Positions 52,605 to 61,554 of a stretch of DNA of 64,000 bases are shown here, one piece after another. The stretch lies in NCBI GenBank assembly GCA_017531985.1, contig JAFXJY010000001.1, forward strand, positions 1-64,000, given 5' to 3'. The stretch comes from Bacteroidaceae bacterium (GTDB lineage: Bacteria > Bacteroidota > Bacteroidia > Bacteroidales > Barnesiellaceae_A). Made by a program: the position numbers and the translations under genes. The notes below the pieces were generated by a model. It had not been told where the DNA came from and did no database searches. It saw only the letters and a list, made by a program, of their open reading frames with translations. Position 1 is the stretch's first letter; every line of letters starts with the position of its first letter.

Positions 52605-54182
52605 ATGATAAAACCAAACGAGATATCGGATATACTCAAAAGCAAGCTCGAAGAAGTTGACAAACAAGCCAACTTTGAGGAGATTGGTACCGTACTCGAA
52701 GTGGGTGATGGTGTGGCACACGTCTACGGCCTTGACAATGTAAAGTCGAGCGAACTTGTAGAATTTGAAAACGGAGTGCGAGGAGTAGCCATGAACCTCG
52801 AAGAGAGCAATGTAGGTGTCATTCTTCTGAACGATATCGAGAAGGTTACCGAAAATATGAAGGTGCGACGCACCGGTGATATTGCATCTATACCTGTTGG
52901 CGAAGGACTGCTGGGACGTGTTATCAACACTCTTGGCGATCCCATCGACGGCATGGGAGCAATCAGTGGCAACACTGTGCTGATGCCACTCGACCGCAAA
53001 GCCCCCGGTGTAATATTCCGCCAACCGGTTAAGGAGCCATTGCAGACAGGTATTAAGGCCATCGATGCCATGGTACCCATTGGTCGCGGACAACGCGAAC
53101 TTATCATCGGTGACCGCCAAGTGGGTAAAACGACAATTGCCATAGATACAATCATCAACCAACGAGAGAATTTCAAAAAAGGGAATCCACTCTATTGTAT
53201 ATATGTAGCAATAGGTCAGAAAGCCTCGTCGGTGGCTGCTCTTGTCAACACACTGCGTGAACACGGTGCCATGGACTATACCATCGTATTGGCAGCCAAT
53301 GCATCTGACTCGGCAGCAATGCGTTACTACGCCCCCATGGCGGGAGCTGCAATAGGTGAATACTTCCGCGACTCGGGACGTCATGCACTTGTCATCTACG
53401 ATGACTTGTCAAAACAAGCCGTATCGTACCGCGAAATTTCACTCATTCTCCGTCGTCCTTCGGGTCGTGAAGCCTACCCCGGAGATATATTCTATTTGCA
53501 CTCACGTCTGTTGGAACGTTCGGCCAAGATTATCGACAACGATAAGGTTGCTGCATCAATGAACGACCTGCCCGAAGTATTGAAGCCAATGGTCAAAGGT
53601 GGTGGTTCGCTTACAGCTCTCCCCATTATCGAGACACAAGCCGGTGACGTTTCGGCATATATCCCCACCAACGTAATTTCTATTACCGACGGACAGATAT
53701 TCCTCGAAACAAAACTCTTCAATCAAGGTATTCGTCCTGCCATCAACGTAGGTATCTCAGTATCGCGTGTAGGAGGTAGTGCCCAGCTTAAAGCGATGAA
53801 GAAGATAGCAGGTACACTCAAAATCGACCAAGCACAGTTCCGCGAGTTGGAATCATTCACCCAATTTGGTGGCGATATTGACCCCGTAACAGCTATGGTC
53901 ATCGACAAGGGTCGCAAGAACGAACGTATCCTCATACAACCACAATATAGTCCTGTACCTGTCGAAGAAGAGATTGCCATCATCTTCTGCGGTACACAAG
54001 GATTGTTGTCGAATGTTCCCATCGAAAAGGTAGCCGAGTTTGAGAAACTATTCCTTCAAATTCTTCATGCCAAACATCAGTCCGATGTGCTTGATGAATT
54101 AAAGAAAGGAACTCTCAACGACAATATAGCAGCTATCCTCACCGATGTTGCAAATGAAGTTGCTAACCGCTTTAAGGCTTAA
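52605..54182 (+). CDS. atpA: ATP synthase F1 subunit alpha
   Basis: A 525-aa subunit with Walker [20 protein letters not shown] (Walker B), [11 protein letters not shown] and the arginine-finger region [10 protein letters not shown]. Normal length. It forms the regulatory hexamer half with AtpD. Confidence 0.98.
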   Translation: MIKPNEISDILKSKLEEVDKQANFEEIGTVLEVGDGVAHVYGLDNVKSSELVEFENGVRGVAMNLEESNVGVILLNDIEKVTENMKVRRTGDIASIPVGEGLLGRVINTLGDPIDGMGAISGNTVLMPLDRKAPGVIFRQPVKEPLQTGIKAIDAMVPIGRGQRELIIGDRQVGKTTIAIDTIINQRENFKKGNPLYCIYVAIGQKASSVAALVNTLREHGAMDYTIVLAANASDSAAMRYYAPMAGAAIGEYFRDSGRHALVIYDDLSKQAVSYREISLILRRPSGREAYPGDIFYLHSRLLERSAKIIDNDKVAASMNDLPEVLKPMVKGGGSLTALPIIETQAGDVSAYIPTNVISITDGQIFLETKLFNQGIRPAINVGISVSRVGGSAQLKAMKKIAGTLKIDQAQFRELESFTQFGGDIDPVTAMVIDKGRKNERILIQPQYSPVPVEEEIAIIFCGTQGLLSNVPIEKVAEFEKLFLQILHAKHQSDVLDELKKGTLNDNIAAILTDVANEVANRFKA

Positions 54183-54189
54183 ATAAAAT

Positions 54190-55065
54190 ATGGCATCCAT
54201 ACGCGAACTGAAAGGTAGAATAGGCTCGGTATCGACATCGGAGAAGATTACCGGAGCGATGAAAATGATATCATCGGCCAAGATGCACAAGGCCATGCAG
54301 GCACTGCAACGTGTTGAGCCATTCCGCCAACAGATACAATCGACCATCGATAACCTATTGTCGGCCGATAGTAAATACACCTCGCCACTAACGCAACAAC
54401 GCCCAATACACAATGTGGGTATCATCTTGCTGGGCAGTGACGAAGGGCTGTGTGGAGCATTTAACATGTTGCTATTCAAGCGAATGCTTGAAACCATCCA
54501 ACGTGAAAGAGAAGATAATGGTGAAGATACAGCCTTTGTACTCTACCCCGTGGGAAAGAAAGTACAAGCCGCTTCACGAAAGTTATCATTATCGGGAGTG
54601 ACTGTTGTGGAGTTACCTTACATGACAGCCAAGAGTGACGGTGATAAAATCAAGCAAATGTGCGACGAGATTACTCGTCAATATCTGGGTGGCGAGATAG
54701 ATAAAGTGGAAATCGTGTTTATGGAGTTTCTAAGCATCGGTCGACAATCTCTTGCCACACGCACCATGCTTCCGGTAATAGCCGAAACGAACGAAAACAC
54801 AACCGAAGGCAAGCCCTATCTCTTCGAGCCGGATGTAGCAACCATCTTCGATGAAGTGCTGCCACTCTCAGTATTAGCGACACTGCAAGAAAGTATCTGC
54901 CAAAACAGAGCTTCGGAACAAGCAGCCCGTGTGCTTGCCATGCAATCGGCCAACGACAATGCCAAGAAACTACGCGAAGAGCTGCAACTGGAATACAACA
55001 AACTACGTCAGCAAAGTATTACTAATGAACTACTTGATATCTTAGGAGGAAAGGTTGACGGATAA
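54190..55065 (+). CDS. atpG: ATP synthase F1 subunit gamma
   Basis: A 291-aa central-stalk subunit: N-terminal coiled-coil helix (S-I-R-E-L-K-G-R-I-G-S-V-S-T-S-E-K-I-T-G), G-S-D-E-G-L-C-G-A-F-N, and the C-terminal helix (A-M-Q-S-A-N-D-N-A-K). Last gene of the atp block; the next gene is nuoI after a 108-nt spacer with a strong hairpin. Confidence 0.97.
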   Translation: MASIRELKGRIGSVSTSEKITGAMKMISSAKMHKAMQALQRVEPFRQQIQSTIDNLLSADSKYTSPLTQQRPIHNVGIILLGSDEGLCGAFNMLLFKRMLETIQREREDNGEDTAFVLYPVGKKVQAASRKLSLSGVTVVELPYMTAKSDGDKIKQMCDEITRQYLGGEIDKVEIVFMEFLSIGRQSLATRTMLPVIAETNENTTEGKPYLFEPDVATIFDEVLPLSVLATLQESICQNRASEQAARVLAMQSANDNAKKLREELQLEYNKLRQQSITNELLDILGGKVDG

Positions 55066-55079
55066 TGAGATCTTCTCAT

Positions 55080-55123
55080 GACGAGAGAGCATATCGAGCA
55101 AAGAAAAGATATGCTTTCTCGTC
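55080..55123 (+). promoter_or_regulatory. Stem-loop at the atpG-nuoI junction
   Basis: Arms 55080-55094 and 55109-55123 pair over 15 positions with one G-U pair around a 14-nt loop. No T-run follows, so full termination is unlikely. It may protect the atp message 3' end, be an RNase processing site, or attenuate expression of the downstream nuo genes. Confidence 0.7.
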
Positions 55124-55173
55124 GAGAGATAATAACTACAACAAACTGATAGGAATGACTATCGAAAAGAATT

Positions 55174-55662
55174 ATGGGAAGTAATAAGAACTATTTCGCA
55201 TCATTATTCAAAGGTATCGGGAGCTTGCTCACCGGCATGAGTATTACGGGTAAATATTTTTTCAGCCGTAAGATTACCCAAGAGTACCCCGAGAACCGTG
55301 AAACGCTCATCATACCCGAGCGTTTTCGTGCTACACTTTCACTTGTATATGATGAAGAAGGCAACCACAAGTGCATAGCATGTGGTATATGCCAGAAAAA
55401 TTGCCCCAACAATACAATAGAGATTGTAGCCAAGAAAATAGAGACAGAGGACGGCAAGTCCAAGCGTGTATTAGACAAATACATGTACGACTTGGGAAGT
55501 TGCACATTCTGCCAACTATGTGTCAGCACATGTCCTCACAACGCAATCGAGTTCACCAACGAGTTTGAACAAGCAGTCTTCTCACGAGAAAAACTCGTCA
55601 AGCAACTGAACAATCGTCCCGAGCCGGTGCGTGAAATCCCCAAAGAAGAAAAATCAGAATAA
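55174..55662 (+). CDS. nuoI: NADH-quinone oxidoreductase subunit I
   Basis: A 162-aa ferredoxin-like subunit carrying clusters N6a/N6b. Two complete 4Fe-4S motifs: C67-x2-C70-x2-C73-x3-C77 and C110-x2-C113-x2-C116-x3-C120. Its N-terminal amphipathic segment fits peripheral membrane contact. First nuo gene after the ATP synthase block. Confidence 0.96.
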   Translation: MGSNKNYFASLFKGIGSLLTGMSITGKYFFSRKITQEYPENRETLIIPERFRATLSLVYDEEGNHKCIACGICQKNCPNNTIEIVAKKIETEDGKSKRVLDKYMYDLGSCTFCQLCVSTCPHNAIEFTNEFEQAVFSREKLVKQLNNRPEPVREIPKEEKSE

Positions 55663-55670
55663 AAAAACAT

Positions 55671-56183
55671 ATGGAACTCTTACCCTTAGCACAACAAGTT
55701 ATTTTCTACTTGCTCGCGGCAGTGATAGTAATATGCTCGATACTGGCAGTTACTACTCGTCGCATACTTCGGGCAGCCACATATCTGCTGTTTACACTAC
55801 TGGCAACAGCAGGTATCTACTTCATGCTCGACTACACATTCCTTGGCTCGGTGCAAATAGCTGTTTACGCCGGAGGTATCCTCGTGTTGTTCGTCTTTTC
55901 AATCCTGCTCACCAGTCATCCCGGTGAGGAAACCGAAAAATCGAGCAAGACCAAACGCATACTGGGTCTTATCGCAGCGATAGCCGGTATCGTTACATGC
56001 GGATATGCACTCTTTACCTACCCTTGGTCATCGACCGCAGTCGGAGAAGCTCAGTCGATACAACAGATAGGTCATGCACTGATAGGAATGGAGAAATTTC
56101 AGTATCTGCTACCTTTCGAGGCAGTGAGTGTGTTACTATTGGCTTGCATCATCGGAGCCATTATGATAGCCCGTAAACGCTAA
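55671..56183 (+). CDS. nuoJ: NADH-quinone oxidoreductase subunit J
   Basis: A 170-aa membrane subunit with five helices and the A-V-Y-A-G-G-I-L-V-L-F-V-F motif, which holds the pi-bulge helix important for coupling. It lies 8 nt after nuoI and 11 nt before nuoK. Confidence 0.95.
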   Translation: MELLPLAQQVIFYLLAAVIVICSILAVTTRRILRAATYLLFTLLATAGIYFMLDYTFLGSVQIAVYAGGILVLFVFSILLTSHPGEETEKSSKTKRILGLIAAIAGIVTCGYALFTYPWSSTAVGEAQSIQQIGHALIGMEKFQYLLPFEAVSVLLLACIIGAIMIARKR

Positions 56184-56194
56184 AAGAGAAGATT

Positions 56195-56506
56195 ATGGAA
56201 ACACCTATGATGTACTATATCGTAATAAGCCTTGTGATGTTCTTTGCCGGCGTATACGGCTTCATGACACGCAAGAACATGCTTATGATGCTCATCTCGA
56301 TAGAGTTGATGCTCAATGCGGTAGATATAAACTTTGCCGTATTCAACCGTTTTTTATTCCCCGGGCAAATGGAAGGCATGATATTCTCTATCTTCGCCAT
56401 TGCCATTGCAGCAGCCGAGACTGCTATTGCTATTGCCATTATTATTAACATTTATCGTCACATACGCAACATCGATGCGGATAATCTTGACGATATGAAA
56501 TATTAA
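56195..56506 (+). CDS. nuoK: NADH-quinone oxidoreductase subunit K
   Basis: A 103-aa three-helix subunit with the conserved glutamates in L-M-M-L-I-S-I-E-L-M-L-N-A-V and A-I-A-A-A-E-T-A-I-A, part of the proton pathway next to NuoJ/NuoN. Confidence 0.96.
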   Translation: METPMMYYIVISLVMFFAGVYGFMTRKNMLMMLISIELMLNAVDINFAVFNRFLFPGQMEGMIFSIFAIAIAAAETAIAIAIIINIYRHIRNIDADNLDDMKY

Positions 56507-56514
56507 CAATTGCT

Positions 56515-58425
56515 ATGGAATATACCATTTTCATTTTGTTACTGCCCTTGGCAATGTTCTTGTTGTTGGGACTCCTCGACACCAAGCTCAAGCCTCGTGT
56601 GGCCGGCATATTAGGCACATTGGGTATGACTGTATGTACAGCACTGGCATATTACACAGCCTACCTGTTCTTTACTCAGTCTCGTGTTGATGGTGTGTAC
56701 CCGTCGCACACACCTGTCAACTACGAATGGTTACGTTTTACCGAACATCTTCACATCGACTTGGGTATCTATCTCGACCCCATCTCGGTAATGATGCTTG
56801 TAGTTATCACAACCGTATCATTGATGGTACACATCTATAGCCTTGGCTACATGCATGGAGAGAAAGGATTTCAGCGTTACTATGCATTCCTTTCACTGTT
56901 CAGCATGTCGATGTTAGGACTGGTTGTTGCCACAAACATATTCCAGATGTACATTTTCTGGGAGCTTGTGGGTGTATCATCTTACTTACTGATAGGCTTC
57001 TATTATACCAAGCCTGCTGCAATAGCCGCATCGAAAAAGGCCTTTATTGTAACTCGCTTTGCCGACCTCGGCTTCCTGATTGGTATTCTTATCCTATCAT
57101 TCTTTACCAAGACATTTGACTTTGCTACGCTAACAGCCAATCCTTCGGCCATCATAACCGAAAGTGCCGGTATGACATTTATGGGTTGCTCGGTGGCATC
57201 ATGGGCATTGGCACTAATCTTTATGGGTGGTGCCGGAAAATCGGCCATGTTCCCCTTGCACATATGGTTGCCCGATGCAATGGAAGGTCCTACTCCTGTG
57301 TCGGCACTCATCCACGCCGCAACAATGGTTGTGGCCGGTGTGTACTTGGTGGCTCGTTTGTTCCCTGTATACTGTGTAACACCCGAAGTGTTAGACCTTA
57401 TAACAACCGTAGGTGCTATTACAGCATTATATGCAGCCATAGTAGCATGTGTACAGACCGATATTAAACGCGTACTTGCATTCTCAACCATCTCGCAAAT
57501 AGCATTTATGATAGTGGCATTAGGCGTGGCAAGCGATACCGACCTTCACGCAGGTCTCGGTTACATGGCATCCATGTTCCACTTATTCACTCACGCCATG
57601 TTCAAGGCTCTTCTATTCTTGGGAGCAGGTGCAATCATTCACGCTGTACACTCTAACGAAATGTCGGAGATGGGAGGTCTACGCAAGTATATGCCCATTA
57701 CCCACATCACATTCCTTATCGCCTGCTTGGCAATAGCCGGTATACCTCCATTCTCGGGCTTTTTCAGCAAGGATGAGATACTCACAGCAGTGATGCACAA
57801 GAGTACCTTCTGGGGTATATGGATGACAATAGTAGCCGGTCTGACAGCATTCTATATGTTCCGTCTATACTTCCGCATCTTCTGGTGGAAAGAGACCGAT
57901 TGCAGCCATCACACTCCACATGAGGCTCCGTTGACAATGACTTTGCCACTCATATTCCTTGCTGTGGTTACATGTGTAGCCGGATTTATTCCTTTTGGCG
58001 AACTGGTAAGTGTCAATGGTCAACCTTACCACATCCACCTCGACATGAGCGTAGCCACAACAAGTATTATTGTAGCTGTGTGTGCCATCTTGTTGGCGAC
58101 ATGGATGTATCTCAAAGAGAATAACAAGCCCGGCAATATCGAGAAAGCTACATCGGTACTACATCGTGCAGCCTATCGTCGTTTCTACATCGATGAGATA
58201 TACTTGTTTATTACACACAAGATAATCTTCAACCTGATATGCCGTCCCATCGCATGGTTCGACCGTCACATCATTGATGGCACAATGGATATGTTTGCCA
58301 ATGTTACTCAATGCGTATCGGCTCGCATTAAAGGCTTGCAATCGGGTTCGGTTCAAGGTTATGTATGGTTAATATTAATCGGTTCACTCTTGGTTGCAAC
58401 CATCACAATATGTTGTTGTCTCTAA
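56515..58425 (+). CDS. nuoL: NADH-quinone oxidoreductase subunit L
   Basis: A 636-aa antiporter-like subunit with about 16 helices. Key residues: Glu in I-F-W-E-L-V-G-V-S-S-Y-L-L-I-G-F, Lys in G-G-A-G-K-S-A-M-F-P-L-H-I-W-L-P-D-A-M-E-G-P-T-P-V-S-A-L-I-H-A-A, and T-D-I-K-R-V-L-A-F-S-T-I-S-Q. The C-terminal region carries the long lateral helix typical of NuoL. Confidence 0.97.
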   Translation: MEYTIFILLLPLAMFLLLGLLDTKLKPRVAGILGTLGMTVCTALAYYTAYLFFTQSRVDGVYPSHTPVNYEWLRFTEHLHIDLGIYLDPISVMMLVVITTVSLMVHIYSLGYMHGEKGFQRYYAFLSLFSMSMLGLVVATNIFQMYIFWELVGVSSYLLIGFYYTKPAAIAASKKAFIVTRFADLGFLIGILILSFFTKTFDFATLTANPSAIITESAGMTFMGCSVASWALALIFMGGAGKSAMFPLHIWLPDAMEGPTPVSALIHAATMVVAGVYLVARLFPVYCVTPEVLDLITTVGAITALYAAIVACVQTDIKRVLAFSTISQIAFMIVALGVASDTDLHAGLGYMASMFHLFTHAMFKALLFLGAGAIIHAVHSNEMSEMGGLRKYMPITHITFLIACLAIAGIPPFSGFFSKDEILTAVMHKSTFWGIWMTIVAGLTAFYMFRLYFRIFWWKETDCSHHTPHEAPLTMTLPLIFLAVVTCVAGFIPFGELVSVNGQPYHIHLDMSVATTSIIVAVCAILLATWMYLKENNKPGNIEKATSVLHRAAYRRFYIDEIYLFITHKIIFNLICRPIAWFDRHIIDGTMDMFANVTQCVSARIKGLQSGSVQGYVWLILIGSLLVATITICCCL

Positions 58426-58456
58426 AAGTTGAAGAACTAATAAAAACGAAGGAACT

Positions 58457-59950
58457 ATGAATTTTCTATCATTATTCGTACTAATTCCAATCTTGATGAT
58501 GGCAGGTCTTGCCATAGCAAGAAACATGAAAGAGATACGTACCGTAGCAGTCACCTTCTCGGCACTTCAACTGGGACTTGCTATCTACACCGTATTCAAA
58601 TATCTGTCGGAGCGTATAGCCGGCAACACCGAGGAAATGCTATTCCAAGCATCGATGATGTGGTATGAGCCTCTTAACATCCACTACTCAGTGGGTGTCG
58701 ATGGTATCTCCATCGTGATGATACTACTCACCGCCATTATCGTCTTTGCCGGAGTATTTGCATCGTGGAAGATTGAACCACTATCCAAAGAGTTCTTCTT
58801 GTGGTTGACACTTCTTTCCATCGGAGTTTACGGTTTCTTTATCTCCATCGATTTGTTCACAATGTTCATGTTCTACGAGGTAGCACTCATCCCCATGTAC
58901 CTGCTCATAGGCGTGTGGGGAAGTGGCAAAAAGAACTACTCGGCGATGAAACTGACACTGATGCTCATGGGAGGCTCGGCCTTACTGATGTTGGGCATCT
59001 TGGGTATCTATTATCATTCGGCACCCGAAGGTCAGCCTCTGACAATGAACATCCTTGAAATAGCCAACAACAATGCCATCCCTCACGACTGGCAATACTT
59101 CCTATTCCCGCTGACCTTTGTAGGATTTGGTATCTTAGGAGCCATGTTCCCCTTCCACACATGGTCGCCCGACGGTCACGCATCGGCACCTACCGCCGTA
59201 TCGATGCTTCACGCCGGTGTATTGATGAAATTGGGAGGTTACGGATGTTTCCGTGTAGCTATCTACCTCATGCCCTTTGCGGCTCAGGAGTTATCGTGGA
59301 TATTCCTTATCCTCACCGGTATCAGTGTAGTATATGGAGCATTCTCGGCATGCGTACAGACCGACTTGAAGTATATCAACGCATACTCATCGGTAAGTCA
59401 CTGCGGACTGGTACTCTTTGCCATTCTGATGCTCAATAATACAGCTATGACCGGTGCTGTGATGCAAATGTTATCGCATGGTCTTATGACAGCATTGTTC
59501 TTTGCACTCATAGGTATGATATACGGACGTACACACACTCGTGACATACGAGAAATGGGTGGACTCATGCAGATAATGCCCTTCCTTTCGGTATGTTATG
59601 TCATAGCCGGTCTTGCTTCACTAGGTCTGCCCGGTCTTAGCGGATTCGTTGCCGAGATGACCATCTTTGTAGGTTCGTTCCAACACACCGATACATTCCA
59701 TCGAGTATTCACTATCGTAGCATGCTGCTCAATCGTGATAACTGCCGTCTACATACTACGAGTAGTAGGAAAATTGCTCTACGGAGCAGTGCAAGACGAG
59801 CATCACCGCCAGCTCACCGATGCTACATGGTGGGAACGCCTCTCGGCTGTTACCCTTATTATCTGTGTTGCTGCTATCGGATGTTTCCCCGGATGGATAT
59901 CCAATCTTATCAGCAACAGCCTTAACGCTATCGTAGAACGCTTATCATAA
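58457..59950 (+). CDS. nuoM: NADH-quinone oxidoreductase subunit M
   Basis: A 497-aa antiporter-like subunit: H-Y-S-V-G-V-D-G-I-S, F-Y-E-V-A-L-I-P-M-Y-L-L-I-G-V-W-G (catalytic Glu), F-P-F-H-T-W-S-P-D-G-H-A-S-A-P-T-A-V-S-M-L-H-A-G-V-L-M-K-L-G-G-Y-G, and Q-T-D-L-K-Y-I-N-A-Y-S-S-V-S-H. It pumps one of the complex I protons. Confidence 0.97.
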   Translation: MNFLSLFVLIPILMMAGLAIARNMKEIRTVAVTFSALQLGLAIYTVFKYLSERIAGNTEEMLFQASMMWYEPLNIHYSVGVDGISIVMILLTAIIVFAGVFASWKIEPLSKEFFLWLTLLSIGVYGFFISIDLFTMFMFYEVALIPMYLLIGVWGSGKKNYSAMKLTLMLMGGSALLMLGILGIYYHSAPEGQPLTMNILEIANNNAIPHDWQYFLFPLTFVGFGILGAMFPFHTWSPDGHASAPTAVSMLHAGVLMKLGGYGCFRVAIYLMPFAAQELSWIFLILTGISVVYGAFSACVQTDLKYINAYSSVSHCGLVLFAILMLNNTAMTGAVMQMLSHGLMTALFFALIGMIYGRTHTRDIREMGGLMQIMPFLSVCYVIAGLASLGLPGLSGFVAEMTIFVGSFQHTDTFHRVFTIVACCSIVITAVYILRVVGKLLYGAVQDEHHRQLTDATWWERLSAVTLIICVAAIGCFPGWISNLISNSLNAIVERLS

Positions 59951-59960
59951 TCACACAGTT

Positions 59961-61409
59961 ATGGATTTGTCACAATATACATTGATATGGGAGTATATGC
60001 AGCCCGAGTTATTGCTGCTGATAGCCACAGTACTCCTTTTCTTCATCGACTTGTTTGCATCACCACGATTTCTCGACAAGTGGTTTTCGGCTACGGCATG
60101 CTTTTTACTGGCAGTAGTTACCATCTTAGGATGCATTCCCGGAGAGGCAACACACACTCTCTTTGGAGGTATGTTTATCAGCACTCCTATGACAACGGCT
60201 ATGAAAATGGTACTGAACATAGGAACTATACTCATACTGTTGCAAGCACACACATGGATAAATAGCGAAGCATGTAAGGTGCGTCGAGGAGAATTTTATG
60301 AGTTGATGTTCTTTACTCTCTTCGGTATGTATCTGATGATTTCGTCGGGTCATTTTCTCATCTTCTTTATCGGTCTCGAAACAGCATCATTGCCTATCGC
60401 AGCACTCGTAGCTTTCAACAAGCAGGGAGGTGACTCGTATGAATCGGGTGCCAAGTATCTGTTCAATGCCGTTTTCTCATCGGCTATCTTCTTGATGGGT
60501 ATTTCATTTATGTATGCCATCGGAGGTTCACTCTACTTTGTAGATATTGCAACAGTTGCCACCACCCATACGGCATTGTTCATCGTAGCCCTTGCTTTTA
60601 TCATCACCGGCATAGGATTTAAGTTGTCGCTTGTTCCTTTCCACTTGTGGACAGCCGATGTGTATCAAGGAGGTCCTACGGCTGTGACAGCATATCTTTC
60701 GGTCATATCGAAAGGTGCAGCTGCCTTTGCATTCCTCTGGGTGTTATTCAAGACATTCAGTCCCTCACACGAGATGTGGCAAGGCATACTTTACGCACTC
60801 ATTATACTCACCATAACATTGGGTAACTTGTTTGCTATTCGTCAGAAGGACTTGAAACGTTTCCTTGCCTTCTCTTCTATTTCGCAAGCCGGTTACATCA
60901 TGCTTGGTGTAATGGCTTATAGTGCCCAAGGATTGACTGCTCTGGTATATTACATACTGGTGTATATATTCTCAAACTTGGCTGCATTTGGTGTCATAGC
61001 TGCTATTGAAAATAAGACCGGTAAAGTAAACATGGATGACTACAACGGATTGTATCAGACCAATCCTAAGTTAAGCCTTGCCATGATGCTTGCCATGTTC
61101 TCATTGGCAGGTATTCCTCCATTCGCAGGATTTTTTAGCAAGTTCTTTATTTTCGCTTCGGCAGTAAACAGTGGTTTCTACATCTTGGTACTCATTGCCT
61201 TGATTAATACCATCATTTCATTGTACTACTACTTGTTGGTAGTTAAGGCTATGTTTATCAATCCCAACGAGAATCCTATCGAGCCTATCAAGACCGATTG
61301 CTATGGTCGCACCGGATTGGTTATATGTGTAGCAGGCATATTACTACTCGGTATAGCAAGTTGTGTATATGGCTATCTGTCGGGATTGAGCCTCACCGTA
61401 GGTATCTAA
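59961..61409 (+). CDS. nuoN: NADH-quinone oxidoreductase subunit N
   Basis: A 482-aa antiporter-like subunit: G-L-E-T-A-S-L-P-I-A-A-L, K-L-S-L-V-P-F-H-L-W-T-A-D-V-Y-Q-G-G-P-T-A-V-T-A-Y-L-S-V-I-S-K-G-A, and K-D-L-K-R-F-L-A-F-S-S-I-S-Q-A-G-Y. Last gene of the supercluster, followed by a strong stem-loop at 61429-61464. Confidence 0.97.
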   Translation: MDLSQYTLIWEYMQPELLLLIATVLLFFIDLFASPRFLDKWFSATACFLLAVVTILGCIPGEATHTLFGGMFISTPMTTAMKMVLNIGTILILLQAHTWINSEACKVRRGEFYELMFFTLFGMYLMISSGHFLIFFIGLETASLPIAALVAFNKQGGDSYESGAKYLFNAVFSSAIFLMGISFMYAIGGSLYFVDIATVATTHTALFIVALAFIITGIGFKLSLVPFHLWTADVYQGGPTAVTAYLSVISKGAAAFAFLWVLFKTFSPSHEMWQGILYALIILTITLGNLFAIRQKDLKRFLAFSSISQAGYIMLGVMAYSAQGLTALVYYILVYIFSNLAAFGVIAAIENKTGKVNMDDYNGLYQTNPKLSLAMMLAMFSLAGIPPFAGFFSKFFIFASAVNSGFYILVLIALINTIISLYYYLLVVKAMFINPNENPIEPIKTDCYGRTGLVICVAGILLLGIASCVYGYLSGLSLTVGI

Positions 61410-61428
61410 AACCTTCACTATACAGAGT

Positions 61429-61464
61429 AAGGGCTGTGTCGGAACTTTTACCGACACAGCCCTT
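61429..61464 (+). terminator. Stem-loop at the end of the nuo-atp supercluster
   Basis: Arms 61429-61442 and 61451-61464 are exact 14-bp complements with an 8-nt loop. No T-run follows, so it may be a 3'-stabilising hairpin or a factor-dependent terminator. Confidence 0.65.
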
Positions 61465-61554
61465 GCTGCATAAATATGGGATAATCTGAATGAGATAACT
61501 TGACGAATAGTGCTACAATACTCGGTTGATAACAACAGGGGATATATTAGTTAA

